Below are positions 1 through 11,274 of a stretch of DNA of 64,000 nucleotides, in pieces. The stretch is from NCBI RefSeq assembly GCF_036588685.1, contig NC_086378.1, positions 33,581,578-33,645,577 of the forward strand. Reading direction: 5' to 3'. The notes under the pieces were generated by a model that worked only from the letters and a program-made list of their open reading frames with translations, did not search any database and was not told where the DNA came from. The DNA comes from Mytilus trossulus. Taxonomy: Eukaryota; Mollusca; Bivalvia; Mytilida; Mytilidae. The position numbers were made by a program, and so were the translations under genes. Position 1 is the stretch's first letter, and each line of letters begins with the position of its first letter.

Positions 1-1978
1 GACATCAAAGAACGTCACTAAATAGCATTATATCTAAATATAGAGGACAATACAAACCTTTACTATTTTAGTTAAACTAGTTCCTTTGATGTGAATCAGG
101 TAAAACTATTTTCATACATAAGATAGTTTACAATACAAACTTATAGATAATTATAACTCTAAGTATGCTTATTTAACATGATTCCTTAACATAGTTTTGC
201 ATGAAAAATTTCTTTTTCGTAAAGTACGCCATAGTGTATACATTAACTAGACAACAATCACAAAAAGGGTCATATATTTGTAATTGTGAACTCAGGAAAG
301 TGTATCGTCGGTTTTGTTGATTGTTTGATGTAAAATTGACAGTACATTACAAAAATGACTCCAGAGAAATTAGATATCACTTTGCCAGGGAAACAACATG
401 AACAAAATGAGCATGACTCATCACTTGGCGTCTGTCATCTGCCGAAGTCGTCTGATGACTTAAAAAAAATATTCTGTGAAACAACTTGCTTAATTTACCC
501 AAACTTGGCCGCAATTACCATTGGGGTATCTAATTGTTTTTCTTAATCCGGAGCTTAAGATATTTCATTGTTTTCTTTCAAACATGTGATTGAGGAAACC
601 TTTCTGTTATAAACAAACGCATTATTACTGGTTCATTTATTTGATCAGGCTTTGTATTTCCCTGCGACGGAAGGAGACCATCAAACAATAGTTTTCTAGC
701 TTACAATGGCAATACTTATACGCAATAGTAAAAGTGCTATCGTAAGTTAATATTGACCATACCAGACCTTTGTCCACAAAGATCTGTTAATATTAATGAA
801 CTCGTCAAAACACTTACGTTGTCAGTTTGTTTTAGATTTACTTAGTTTGACTGTACCTTTGGTATCTTTCGTCCCTCTTTTACAGAAAAAAAACACTTAA
901 ATTGAACCTTATTTCCCTAGAATTAGTGATTTTTTACCAGATTCAAATTGAATAAAATGTTTTAAGTAGTCTGACTGAAATATACAAAGAACAATTAATC
1001 TATTGTATCAACAACGTACCGAATGCATAACAATGACGTTAGCCCGTTCAAGTTTGAAATAGACACTTTTAGATGGGCTTTTTTTCAAACTAAGAGGTAA
1101 ATTTGTATTTTTATAACAAAAGACGAGGCAATGCGACCACCACCAAAAACTGGGGGTGCTCGCAGCTGCTTCGCATGTGGCACCCGTCGTGTTGCTCATG
1201 TTTTAGCAAACCCTGTAAATAGTACAACTCGGTAGGTTACGCGAAAAAACAGGTTGTAGTAAAAACAGAAGGAACATATCGATATCACTTGTAATACGGT
1301 AATTCCATAACGGCCAACCACCTCATAACATTTACAAAGAGATGACTTCAACTTCATCGTTTCGAACTCATGACTTAATAGCTTCCTTGTGAGCAGCAAC
1401 TCTGTATCAAGGAAATCATGGTAGGAAATACAAGCCCACCCGGGAATATTGTATCAATTGATACAATGTAGGAGATACCAATGTATATACTCCGTATGTA
1501 ATAAACAGTCAAATAAGAACAATATCCCGATACAAATAATACTGAAAGACACCATTTAATTTGATGGCATGGTCAAATTGTCAATTTTTGGAAACCAAGG
1601 TGCAAGAAAATTCAATTCAATCTCAGTGAATGGCTTTTCTTCATAAAGACATATTGAATTATTTTGGAGTAACTACTTTTTCTTGAACTATTAGGTTGGG
1701 AAATTAAGATTGATAAACAGTCTAACATTCGCACAGGTTCCTTCAACTTGTTCCTTATTTCAAAATACTGCAGACTAAAAGAACACTTCTGAAACCACAG
1801 TCTAAATATACATGTAACTACGTGTACCTTATATCTATTTATTATTTCAAAATTGTGCAGACTAAAAGAACAATTATGATAAATCAATATATGCAATGTT
1901 ATTAAAAACCCTTATGTAAGTGGTTTGCTATCAAACATATCACTAAGTACGAAGGAAGTATATACTATCGATTGTTAC
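1..1978. other. Non-coding stretch (probable intron), no gene recognised
   Basis: I see no supportable gene here; the short open frames are AT-rich and lack family motifs. Two small things stand out. Around 1128-1210, the minus strand resembles a diverged piece of an interspersed repeat also seen near 47630-47720. A ~30-bp sequence occurs twice, 87 bp apart (1755 and 1842). The stretch lies downstream of the ankyrin exon at 1979-2083 in gene orientation, so it is probably intronic. Confidence 0.4.
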
Positions 1979-2083
1979 CTGATATGTTTTAACCATTGAA
2001 TCCATTCCTTTCTCTTCAATCAGCCATGTTGTTACCTCTAACTTTCCATTTTCAGCTGCCAAATGTAAGGCTGTTTTACCTTC
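1979..2083 (-). CDS. Ankyrin-repeat exon (105 bp, phase 0), last one visible
   Basis: On the minus strand this is one ankyrin repeat of 35 codons. It has the TALHLAA helix-1 motif at residues 4-10, a G..EV..WLIE helix-2 segment, and a GMD(S/P)MVKT tail shared with the other exons of this gene. A splice acceptor (tag) abuts 2083 and a donor (gtaac) follows 1979. The exon starts and ends in phase 0, so it can be added or lost without breaking the frame. Ankyrin repeats are protein-binding modules, and nothing here identifies the partner or the full protein. It is the most 3' ankyrin exon seen; the terminal exons must lie beyond the window start. It could be part of a large ankyrin-only or ankyrin-plus-other-domain protein. 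Confidence 0.8.
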
Positions 2084-3471
2084 CTATAAGGACAACATAT
2101 ATATTCTTATGTCTGGGAACTCAAAAATGAAAACTTTCACCTTTAATTTTTCGGGTTTTTTTGTTTGTTATTTTCTCAAATCGAATGGATGCAAATATAC
2201 ACGGACAGTCGATTCGTAAAGCGTCCATTTGTTTTTCATTTGAGGAAATAAGAATAAGATTTTTATATCTTAAAACGACAAAATTAAAAACGAAAGTGTT
2301 GTTTTTCGTTTCTTCTTTGAAATTCTTACAATCAAAAAAGAAAAACGATTCGTTGCTCGTTTTTAATATCATAACAAGAATTACGACATTTGAAATGAAT
2401 TTATTTTTCTCCGATTCTGATAATTTTTCAAGAAAACAGCGAAAACAAAACTGATGTTGTTTTCTTTTCATCACTACTAGCCTTCATTCGCATAGTATCA
2501 TTCCTTGTATACTAAATGGGGTGTAGACAGAATAGACCACCGGAATAGGAATCAGTTGCAAGATACGTAGATAGATGAAACAAGGACTTTCAATTTTTCA
2601 CCAATACTGAGAACTGAAATTGATAAATTCTAGAATTACCTTATAGTGTAAATAAGGGAGATAACTGTTGATAAGAAAACTAATAAAAATCATGCATCAG
2701 AGACTAAAATCAACTAAAACACATACCAGGGATTTAGTATTTTAACGTAATGAACATTTAAAGAAGACTAGACTTGTGCAATGCCAAAAATGAATGTGTC
2801 GACAGGATTATGATAGTTAGGAGTTTACTACTTTATATATAACAATTAACGTATGTATGTCTATATACATCCCGTTTGATATTTGAATACAAATTTAGCT
2901 ATGTTTAAATTTGCTGATGAAAAAAATCGATATTTCCAATGTAATCTAATTACCATATTGGTGAAATAACCATTACTAATAAGTTTGTTTAATTCAAAAG
3001 GTTCGACACGGGTTTACACGGGTCACATTGTGATGTTTGCGCTTTAAGTACAATATTACCGTAAAATTTAGAATGTGAAATACCATTTTTAATAAGATTT
3101 CTGCAAATTTACTGATCAAATCTTTGTACATATGAAAGAATTAAGTAAAAGTTTTAAGTGACTTAATGATTTACCAGTGATGTATTGATAACGTTCGTTA
3201 ACATCTTTGATAACACTACACATATACTGAACTAGTTGGGATATATAATCACCGTATAATGAAGCCAAAGTGACATAACCGTCTAAAAACAAAAACTAAC
3301 AATTAGGAATAAAACATCGTCTCTTTTGTCGTAAATTTTAGTATAGAGTTTCCCTTTAGAAATTGAAATGTCTTAATCTAGAAAAGGACAACTGCAGCTG
3401 TTTACGTTAGATTTAATCAAAGTATTTTTTTGGGCAAATTTCGGTAGTATATTTAGAGAACTCTGGATTAT
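2084..3471. other. AT-rich intronic stretch
   Basis: Nothing is recognised. A 117-codon minus-strand frame at 2121-2474 overlaps a 97-codon plus-strand frame. Both are low-complexity K/F/N-rich translations of AT-rich DNA, without motifs or splice context. Confidence 0.4.
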
Positions 3472-3750
3472 TTAACGAAAAACATCTTCTAGATAACGGT
3501 AGGTATTGTTGAATGTATCAATCGAATGTAATAATGACATGTCTTTACTGATTTTGGTCGTAAACTGAGATTCGTAGCAATACAGGAATAAATCTACTAT
3601 TAAAGGGGCACAGTTAGTGCCCATAGGCATATCAACTACCTGTCGAAACACTTTATCGCCGAAACGTACAAATATGTTATCTAGAAGAAAATTCAAAACT
3701 TCAATCACATCTTCACATTTCCAGTAAGTGGGTATATGATACTTTCCTTT
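3472..3750 (-). pseudogene. Reverse transcriptase fragment, Penelope-like (same family as the 10-14 kb element)
   Basis: The minus-strand frame reads through the RT palm. It contains the motif B stretch PMGTNCAPL followed by DLFLYCYE, then about 25 residues on RYLED where the catalytic motif C (RYLDD) is expected. The first stretch aligns residue for residue with the RT at 12448-12560, including the preceding NIFVRF and the following FLYCYE, so both belong to one retroelement family. The fragment stops just after motif C and is not open upstream of ~3750, so it is a short, 5'- and 3'-truncated relic. One of the paired catalytic aspartates reads as glutamate, consistent with decay. It sits on the same strand as the ankyrin gene, inside an intron. 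Confidence 0.75.
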
Positions 3751-4115
3751 TTCGAAAAGGCTTTAAACGAGTTGCAGTAAATAAATTTGCAATGAATTTT
3801 TCAAAAGACCTTATATCAAATATGAAAAGTTTTCTTGATTAGATTGTGCTTAGTGTAGTGTAGAGGGTATACAAATCACAACTGTCAACAGAAGGACCAT
3901 TAAAAGCTTCTTTTTTTTTTTATCTTCAACACTACAAAAATAAATAATACCATTATTTTCATAAGCTTTATTTCAAAAGTTAATAACAAGTTTTGTGATA
4001 GTAGTAAGGGAGGTAGATAGAAGCACAGATAGATTAGTAGAAGAACACTTAATTGATGCGACTGTCATGCAAATCAGAGGTTAAGCCTATAAAACCCGGT
4101 TCAATTCACCCTTTT
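3751..4115. other. Intronic stretch, nothing recognised
   Basis: AT-rich sequence between an RT relic and a tandem repeat. No coding motif or structured repeat was seen. Confidence 0.3.
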
Positions 4116-4925
4116 CTACACCTGAAAATGGTTGTACTAAGTTAGGAATATGACAGTTGTTATCCATTTGTTTGATGTGTTTGAGCTATTTATTTCACCA
4201 TTTGATTAGGACTTATATCTAGAAATAGACTATAAGTGTCGGTGATAAACAAAAATTTACGAAATTAGAGATGATTTCAGCTTCCCAATTGTGACCGTTT
4301 CATTTTTAAACCAAGAGATCTGTCGTACAAGTAAGAGGATTAGCGGTAAAGAAACAGGTCAAATCCATCATTGTTTATATTTGAAAATGCCTGAACCAAG
4401 TCAGGAATATGACAGCTGCTGTCGTTTGATGGATTTTTTCATTGGATTTTGCCATTTGATTAGGAACTTTCCATTTTGAACTTTCCTCGGAGTTATGTTT
4501 TTTTGTGATTTTACTTTTTACTAGATGAGGAGATGATTCAGAAGCGGAATTTAATTTTTTTTTAGTGTATTTGCGGTAACCAGTACAAAGTAGAGACTTT
4601 GAAAGGTTTCGAAGAAGCTTTACGCTTTGCATTTGACTCTCATCATCATTTTCTACATTTGAAAATGCTTGAACCAAGTCAGGAATATGACAGTTGCTGT
4701 CCATTCGTTTCATGTGTTTATCATTTGATTTGACATTTGATTACGGACTTTCCATTTTGAACTTTCCTCGGAGTTATGTGTTTTTGTGATTTTACTTTTG
4801 ACTAGATAAGGAGATGATTCAGAAGCGAAATTAAAATGTTTTTAATGTATTTGCGGTAACCAGTTCAAAGTAGGGACTTTCAAATGTTCTGAAGAAGCTT
4901 TAAGCTCTGTAGTGGCAAGGATTTG
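4116..4925. repeat. Short tandem array, ~278-bp unit, about three diverged copies
   Basis: The phrase tgaaaatgcctgaaccaagt and the ~250 bases after it recur. Clear copies begin at about 4380 and 4658 (period ~278), both continuing through a tttccattttgaactttcct segment. A more diverged copy begins at about 4120. The short open frames on both strands here are products of the repeat and not genes. Confidence 0.7.
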
Positions 4926-5211
4926 ACTCTCTGTGGAGCGTTCGGACTTGAAAGTAGAAAAAGTGATTATTTCGTTTTGGAGAACTTCCGTGAAGTATAT
5001 GTATCACACCACTACATTAACTACATTTATGTTTTTGGTCGCCATGTCTACTGGTACGAACACAAACGAGTTCCGTGAACTTGGAGTTTATTTTTTTTAT
5101 TCTACAAATGGGAATATCATGGACCCTTTTATAAATTTCAGAACTGTTTTCAAAATGAGATATTCGAATATAAGCAATAAATGTTACTTAGTATACAATG
5201 CAAAATGTTAC

Positions 5212-5316
5212 CTGAGATGTTTTTACCATGGGATTCATTCCTTTTTCACCTATCAGCCATTCTGTCATCTCCAACTTTCCACCTAAAGCTGCCAAATGTA
5301 AGGCTGTTTGACCTTC
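5212..5316 (-). CDS. Ankyrin-repeat exon (105 bp, phase 0)
   Basis: This is a 35-codon single ankyrin repeat on the minus strand. It starts EGQTALHLAA, has GGKLEMTEWLIGEKGMNPMVKTSQ-type spacing, and is flanked by an acceptor (gtag) at 5317 and a donor (gtaac) below 5212. It lies 3.1 kb upstream of the exon at 1979-2083 in gene order and is more similar to that exon than to the one at 25984-26088. Length, phase and splice signals are the same as in every other exon of the set. Known ankyrin folds form stacked helix pairs that bind proteins; the partner cannot be inferred. Confidence 0.8.
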
Positions 5317-5464
5317 CTACAATGGTAAATGAAACATTGTGTTGCAGTGGATACCAGTAGTTAAATAAATCAGTGTTTTTGTACAATGTATTTTTTGTGT
5401 CTGTGTCTAAACTGATACTATTTTATGGTGTAGAGATTGATTGAAATATAATAAATCAGTGTGT

Positions 5465-5600
5465 ATATACCTAGATTTACATGTTAGACTTACGATTACA
5501 GTTGGAAAAAAAAAACAAGAGGTCATCTCAAAATAGAAGGAAAACAAATAAAGATACATAGTAAAACCATAATCTTTTTTTAATTAAGTAAACAAGTCTT
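5465..5600. repeat. Left ~130-bp direct repeat flanking a TIR element
   Basis: This ~130-bp segment (from cctagatttacatg to aaacaagtctt) recurs at 8048-8178 in the same orientation with about 90% identity. It directly abuts the left terminal inverted repeat. It is far longer than any ordinary target-site duplication. Confidence 0.8.
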
Positions 5601-5977
5601 GTTACAGTGAATTTGTATAATCAGAGATTATGTAGAATCACTGAAATCATTAGAAATTATATATAATCCCTGAAAATGATCACCAGTGATTTTACATAAT
5701 CACTGAAAGTTTTAATAATTATTTTACAAATTCCCTAATATGATTTCAGGAAATATGAATAATTTAATGATCCTTTGTTTAATAAAAAAATAATATAGAC
5801 AAATGATATTTTTTTCTTTCATTAATTCCTTGCCAGATGAAATTATTTTGCTTTTAAACACAGAGATAAAGTTAAGGACTTCAAAATTAATAATACCAAC
5901 ATTTCCTTTATAGCAAAAGCTTTACATGTATTGTTTGTTTATTAAAAGCCAGCGTCAAATGAATATTCAGGTAACAA

Positions 5978-6166
5978 AAGAAGAAGTAGTGTTATTGCCA
6001 ATGAGACAACTGTCAACCAGAGACCAAAATGACACAGAAATTAACATCTATAGGTCACTGTACGGCCTTCAACAATAAGCAATGCCCGTACCGCATAGTC
6101 AGCTATAAAAGGCCCCGAAATTACAAGGTAATATAATTTAAACGATAAAAATAACGGCCTTATTTA
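5978..6166 (-). repeat. Copy of a ~190-bp interspersed repeat family
   Basis: Reverse-oriented copy of a sequence also present at 17375-17575 (+), 41795-41990 (+) and 47284-47470 (-). Shared landmarks are gccaatgagacaact, a ggccttcaac phrase, and cagctataaaaggcccc. It is nested inside the TIR element. Confidence 0.75.
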
Positions 6167-6379
6167 TGCTATATTTTTAAATTCACAAAGCATCTTATTC
6201 GTGATACATGTACAGCAAATGGTGAAGAATATTATGGAACATCTGTTATGTGTGTTTTTGTTTTGTTTAAATGAACAAGACATTCAAACTGTGAGAACTT
6301 GGGCATCTAAATGTACGAAAAACAGGCAGAACTTAGGATTGATAAATAAAGGCAACAGTTGTATACCGCTGTTCAAAAC

Positions 6380-6910
6380 TCATAAATCCATGGACAAAAA
6401 ACAAAATCGGGGTAACAAACCAAAACAGAGGAAACGCATTAAATATAAGAGAACAACGACACAACACCGAAAAGCAACACACACAGAAACGGACCAAGCA
6501 TCAGACAAAACACCACGAGAATAACAAATACAACATGAAAACCAAATACATGACTTTGGGATAGACAAGTACCGTGCCACGTCTTATCTCAATATCTCAA
6601 AAATAAGAGAAAATACAAACGACTCAACGTTAAAATGCAACACACACAGAAACGAACAATACTATAACAATGGCCATTTTCCTGACTTGGAACAGAACAC
6701 TTTTAAAGGGGAATAAAAGTGGTGGGTTGAACCTGGTTTTATGGCATGCCAAACCTCGCACTTTAATGGCAAAGTTAAATATAACATTGAAATGACAACA
6801 TAATATTACAGCACTACAATACAAATAAATAGGAGAACATATTAGACTGTGCATCTTGTAGGTCAATGAAGAACACCTATTCCTTGATTGTAAAATAAAC
6901 AAAACAACTT
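6380..6910. repeat. Probable interspersed repeat segment
   Basis: The phrase caacacacacagaaacg occurs at ~6475 and ~6638 in a segment whose style (gaacctggttttatggcatg) resembles abundant bivalve repeats. This is recalled, not searched. The plus-strand frame at 6201-6524 and the minus-strand frames are lysine/threonine-rich by-products of this repeat. No protein family is recognised. Confidence 0.3.
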
Positions 6911-8047
6911 TGAGATAATCAATTTGAAAATTATTTACATTCTCATTATTATGTCTCTAACCCAAGAACAAAAAAATAAAATAAATGCTTAACCTCTAAA
7001 ACATGGATCATGTTTAAAATATCTTATGACAATACAAATATTATCAAATTTTGCTGTTATAAATATTTCTAATACTCATAAATATTTTATTCAATAAAGA
7101 AATAATGAATTGCCTAAATTTTATTTAGCATAAGTCCTAAAGACAATCTTAATCATATGTTAAACAATGTTGAATGCAGATCAGTCTATCTACTATAATA
7201 AACCATTTTGATTTTAGAAAATTAATTTGAGAAACACCTTGTCAATTGAAAAAGACAGGCATTGTAAATGTTTACAGTATATTTGAAAATGATATTCATT
7301 TATTCTTCACTACCACCAAAAAATAGACTTAGTATAAAAAATAACTTAAATTTAAAATGTATAATATCAAAACTAAAAGTCAGGAGACAATTAATTTTTA
7401 ATTGAGCTGTTTGTTTAACTAGTTTTATTATATCATTTTATTTTTGAATTTCTTGTCATAATCACAATTATTAAATTTTGACAAACACATTACATGTATA
7501 TTTCACCTGAGACACCTGTAAGTAATATAATTTTAACACTTACATGCATTCAAGATTTCCCGTTATCCTTGACTAGTTTTGGAGTAATACCTTGTGTATT
7601 AAAAAAGCAACAGGGGGTATGATGATGAACATATAGGGCCACCATGGTGAACATATTTTTAATGGCCACCATTAATAAGATAAAGTCACAGGTAGTACTG
7701 TATTGTGTTTCACAGTTTCATGTAGTGTGCCTAACATTTAAAAAAGATCGGGTTATCATTTTGACATATTGTGCTTATCATTTTACAATTTATGTTACTT
7801 TATAATGATGTTTTTGTGTGATTTTATAGAATAAATGATTTCAATTTTATTAATTTTCTTTATAAGTAAAACTATTTCTTCATTTCAGTTATTATGTAGA
7901 ATCCCTGACGTTTTTTCTAGTGATTATACATGATCCCTGAACATTTCAGTGATTATGTTTAATCCCTAAACTTGCCAGTGATTCTACATAATCCCTGAAC
8001 ATTTCAGTGATTCTACATAATCACTGATTATATAAATTCACTGTAAC

Positions 8048-8178
8048 ATAAATACCTAGATTTACATGATAGACTTACTATTACAGTTGAAAAAAACAAG
8101 AGGTCATCTCAAAATAAAAAGAAAACAAATAAAGATACATAGTAAAACCACAATCTTTTTTTAATCAGGTAAACAAGT
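8048..8178. repeat. Right ~130-bp direct repeat flanking the TIR element
   Basis: Second copy of the segment at 5465-5600, same orientation, immediately outside the right TIR. Differences are scattered substitutions and a shorter A-run, so the duplication is not recent. Confidence 0.8.
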
Positions 8179-8268
8179 CTTTTTGACGACAGCGCATATG
8201 GTCACAACAGATGTTAATCGCTTAGAATCGTTTTGATGTCCGAGAAATCCGCATTCAACATAACGTAT

Positions 8269-8877
8269 TGTTACGGCCAGAAATCACCTTTAAATTGTAG
8301 CCAACAAAAGACACAAGTCAATAATAAAATTTAATAATATTTATTATACAAAAGTTTACAAGAGGTATAGCACAAATATTACAGTAAACTTAACTGTCAA
8401 AATAGGAGTAAAATCTTCAAAATTATATGTATCCGGAATGTTTTCGGGAATCCAATCAGAATATTACGTCCACTACTAAGGTCACAATCTAGTATGCTAT
8501 TGTTTGTAGAATAAAAATGTCAATCCAAATGCTGTGAATACTAATTTCGATGTCTATGCCTGAAAGTTTAACTTTACTGTCTTTGTATATATATAGTTGT
8601 CACGGAAATTTCTAGAACACTGTGGAATAAGGAGTGCCCTAGAAAACAAGAACGGAAGATTCTAGAAACTTGTAGTAATTTGAATAACGCATCTGATATT
8701 AGAATCATTCTGGGATCATTATGTAACTTAAATGGAAAGTTCCAATTATGCCATCAGTAACTATGGTTGTTCCATTGATTTTTAAATTGCACAGTTATAC
8801 GATTATGTTGTAAACAACTTTCGGGCCACACATCACAAATTAGGCCAGCATAAATAAATAATTACAATATCATAACA
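8269..8877. mobile_element. Solo LTR, 609 bp, with 4-bp target-site duplication
   Basis: The segment begins TGTTAC and ends ATAACA, the inverted TG...CA termini of a retroviral-type LTR. It is flanked on both sides by GTAT (8265-8268 and 8878-8881), the direct duplication expected at insertion. A TATA-like run (tatatatatag) lies near 8590 and several AATAAA-like sites occur. No internal gag-pol is attached, so this is what remains after LTR-LTR recombination. The parent family, probably Ty3/gypsy-like from the TSD size, is inferred only. Confidence 0.7.
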
Positions 8878-9008
8878 GTATCTTGCCTTAGTTCGATAAT
8901 ATATGCCTCCGTCAATAGCACCTACCGCAAACGGATTTGTTTGCCACCCACCTTGTGCGTTCTGCTATTCAGCCAAAGAAGGCCAATGAATCAGACGGCT
9001 AAACAATT

Positions 9009-9182
9009 CGCCGTTTCAGAATCTAATGCATGCTGGGTAATATTTTCAAAAGCGTATACCAAAGCGTTTTGATTGGTTTAAATATTTATAAACAATGGAT
9101 ATTCAACCAATGACGTAACGTTATTTTACCTTTGGTGTACGAACAATGAAATTACCCATGATGCTCTAGATTTTGAAACGGC
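9009..9182. mobile_element. Foldback MITE (~174 bp)
   Basis: The left arm (ccgtttcagaatcta..gggtaat) pairs with the right arm read in reverse complement (gccgtttcaaaatcta..gggtaat). CAATT flanks both sides (9004-9008 and 9183-9187), consistent with a 5-bp target duplication. There is no coding capacity. Confidence 0.6.
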
Positions 9183-9189
9183 CAATTCT

Positions 9190-9950
9190 TCAACTATATG
9201 TATACATGTATTAATCTCATTTTTTATAGTTGAAAAGTTAACGTCAAATATTACAAAAAGCATATGATAAGACGGATACGATCGTAACCATAGCATGAAA
9301 CAAGTATTCTATTTCCCGGAAAAAAGCGTATGGTTTTGACTGGTTCTCTGTCTGAAAGGAACATTAAAACCAGCTACAGTTTGAAGCAAAATTCTGAAGT
9401 TTTACCTGTAACTTTAAAGAAGGAATATCGGTTGATAGCGAAAGAAGTGAAAACATCTCTCCCATTCCAAAAGTGTACATCATTTCCTATAATTCTTTCT
9501 CTGATTTTAAAGATGATTGATCTGACGGTGGTCTAGCAAGGGCTATGAGTGTTAGAATGACCAGTAAAATTTACAACATCTGGTAGAGGCTGCATCGATC
9601 AAGGCAAGTAATGCTGCCATTGTAATAATTAAAAATAATCTGTGTTCTTCTTCCATAACGAATTGTGGAAATATGTGCTTATTATTATATTTGAAATATC
9701 GTATATGGAATAGTTTAATTTTCTATAATGTCTCTTTCAAATTGATTTGAAAATAAGTTTTTTTCAGAAAATCTTATTATTTTCCAAGATGGCGACCACA
9801 TTGACAGCGTGGGGCGACATGGTAAAAATATAATTTGTAAGATTTTTACAATGAAAATCAAATAACTGTTGGATGCTCGAGTTTTCAGTCATTGTCTTAC
9901 CTTAAAGCAGCATATAATCGAACATTGGTTCCTTTTGATCAAGCTTAAAC
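9190..9950. other. Unassigned stretch before the Penelope-like element
   Basis: No gene is recognised. A 68-codon frame at 9330-9536 has no family motif and no convincing splice sites. Confidence 0.3.
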
Positions 9951-10322
9951 ATGCTGTTTTTCCATTCTCAATTTTATTTTTACAGAGTTTGTCTTTAGTG
10001 CCGTGTGGAGGCAGTAGAGTGCCTCCCCATGCTTCAGGTTTATGCTCTTATAATTACTAGATTATGGAGTGTGTGTCCGAGCGAGAACTGCTCTAGTTCA
10101 TTACTTTAGGAATATTTATCAAAAAGTAGTATTTCAATATTCAGCCCCATTCTACTATTTAGTCGGGTAATTAATATTGGTAGCATTTTACATTTTTAGC
10201 CGAACAGATTTAGCAATTTTACATAACTGAAATTATTGTATGCTGGTTCATATTCTGGACGCCAGTCTTTGCTCCTTTATTATATAATTCACTAACAAAA
10301 AACAATTATGAAGCTTAGAAAT

Positions 10323-11254
10323 GGAAAAATATTAAATACTTAACTTGTTCAAAGGGTATCTACACGTCTCAATCTTCATGATCGATTATCTAAAAATACT
10401 ACCATCGCTAACATTTTGAACAATAAAAATCGTGGTTACCCTTCTACAATGTATCTATTAGTGTCATGCCAAAAAATGACTTACATGCCCCCGTCTTTCC
10501 ACCAACAATACGGTAAGGTCCACGTTTAATGGTCGCACATTTTCTTTGAATTTTGAAACTGATATAACTTGAAAAACTAACAGTAGTATTAATTTACTCA
10601 AATGAAACAAACCGGGATGTGGTATTCAGTACGTAGGAGAAACTGGACGATATTTATATAAACGCACTCAAGAACATCTGTATCGTTTTAAAAGACCCAA
10701 TGAATTCAAAAGTATCATTTACCAACACCTTAAGAAGCACACCCATTCTTTTAAATATTTAGCAGTTCAACCTTTAGAAGTAGTAAATAAGCAGCCTGGT
10801 GAATCTCATTCAAAGTTTGTACGATCACGGAAAATATTTGAATTAAATTGGATTAAAAAATTACAGATGGTCTACCCTCTCGGTCTTAATGATAATATCA
10901 TGGGAATTTGTAATATATCTAGAACCGATTCTGTTAACATTTTGGATATAGTTTCTAAAACTGTTCGTAAAAACCGTTCTCACGGTCGTAGAACAAATCG
11001 CAATCAGGTAATTTCGGACCAATCATACCAATATTTCGAAAAACAACGGCAGACATTATCTGTTAACACAACTCTGTTCATTAACGGTTACAAGTTAAAT
11101 AAAATTTTGGAGGATTGCAACACAATTTCATATAGCAGTCCTAAGTATGAAATTGTTCAAATTATTATGGCATATTGTTATTCTAAACTATTTCCCAAAA
11201 TTGATTGCCCCGAAGATCATAAAAAACATTTTGTTAAAATAAAGTATGTCGATT
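10323..11254 (+). pseudogene. N-terminal region and GIY-YIG endonuclease domain of the Penelope-like element
   Basis: From 10523 the frame carries NGRTFSL, then the endonuclease core with YVGETGR, a conserved arginine and EH in KRTQEHL, a downstream HLKKH, and LNWIKKL near the end. The zinc ligands of Penelope endonucleases (CCHH) can be placed as UGA(10603)-x4-C(10618)-x35-H-x3-H, so the first ligand codon is a stop. A second in-frame UGA is at 10570. These two UGAs are the only in-frame stops between 10525 and the TAA at 11254. The upstream part (10338-10525) is open in another frame and is joined by an apparent one-base insertion at ~10533. The tyrosine of the first GIY strand appears to be asparagine. 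The domain nicks target DNA to prime reverse transcription; this copy is probably inactive. Confidence 0.7.
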
Positions 11255-11274
11255 AAGGTTTTGATTTTGTAAAT

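Larger units (their letters stand above)
5601..8047. mobile_element. ~2.45-kb DNA element with 47-bp terminal inverted repeats
   Basis: The left end (5601-5647, starting gttacagtgaatt) matches the reverse complement of the right end (8001-8047) with about two mismatches. Inside each end are further copies of a ~30-bp subterminal motif containing cagtgatt and taatccctgaa, densest at 7890-8030; such motifs often bind transposase. No transposase is recognisable inside, so it is non-autonomous. The interior holds other repeats (5978-6166 and roughly 6380-6900). I cannot assign a superfamily, because no short target-site duplication is evident, only the long flanking direct repeat. Confidence 0.75.

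Noticed and set aside
2121..2474. 117-codon minus-strand frame
   Set aside because: An overlapping long frame exists on the other strand, and both are K/F/N-rich translations of AT-rich sequence.
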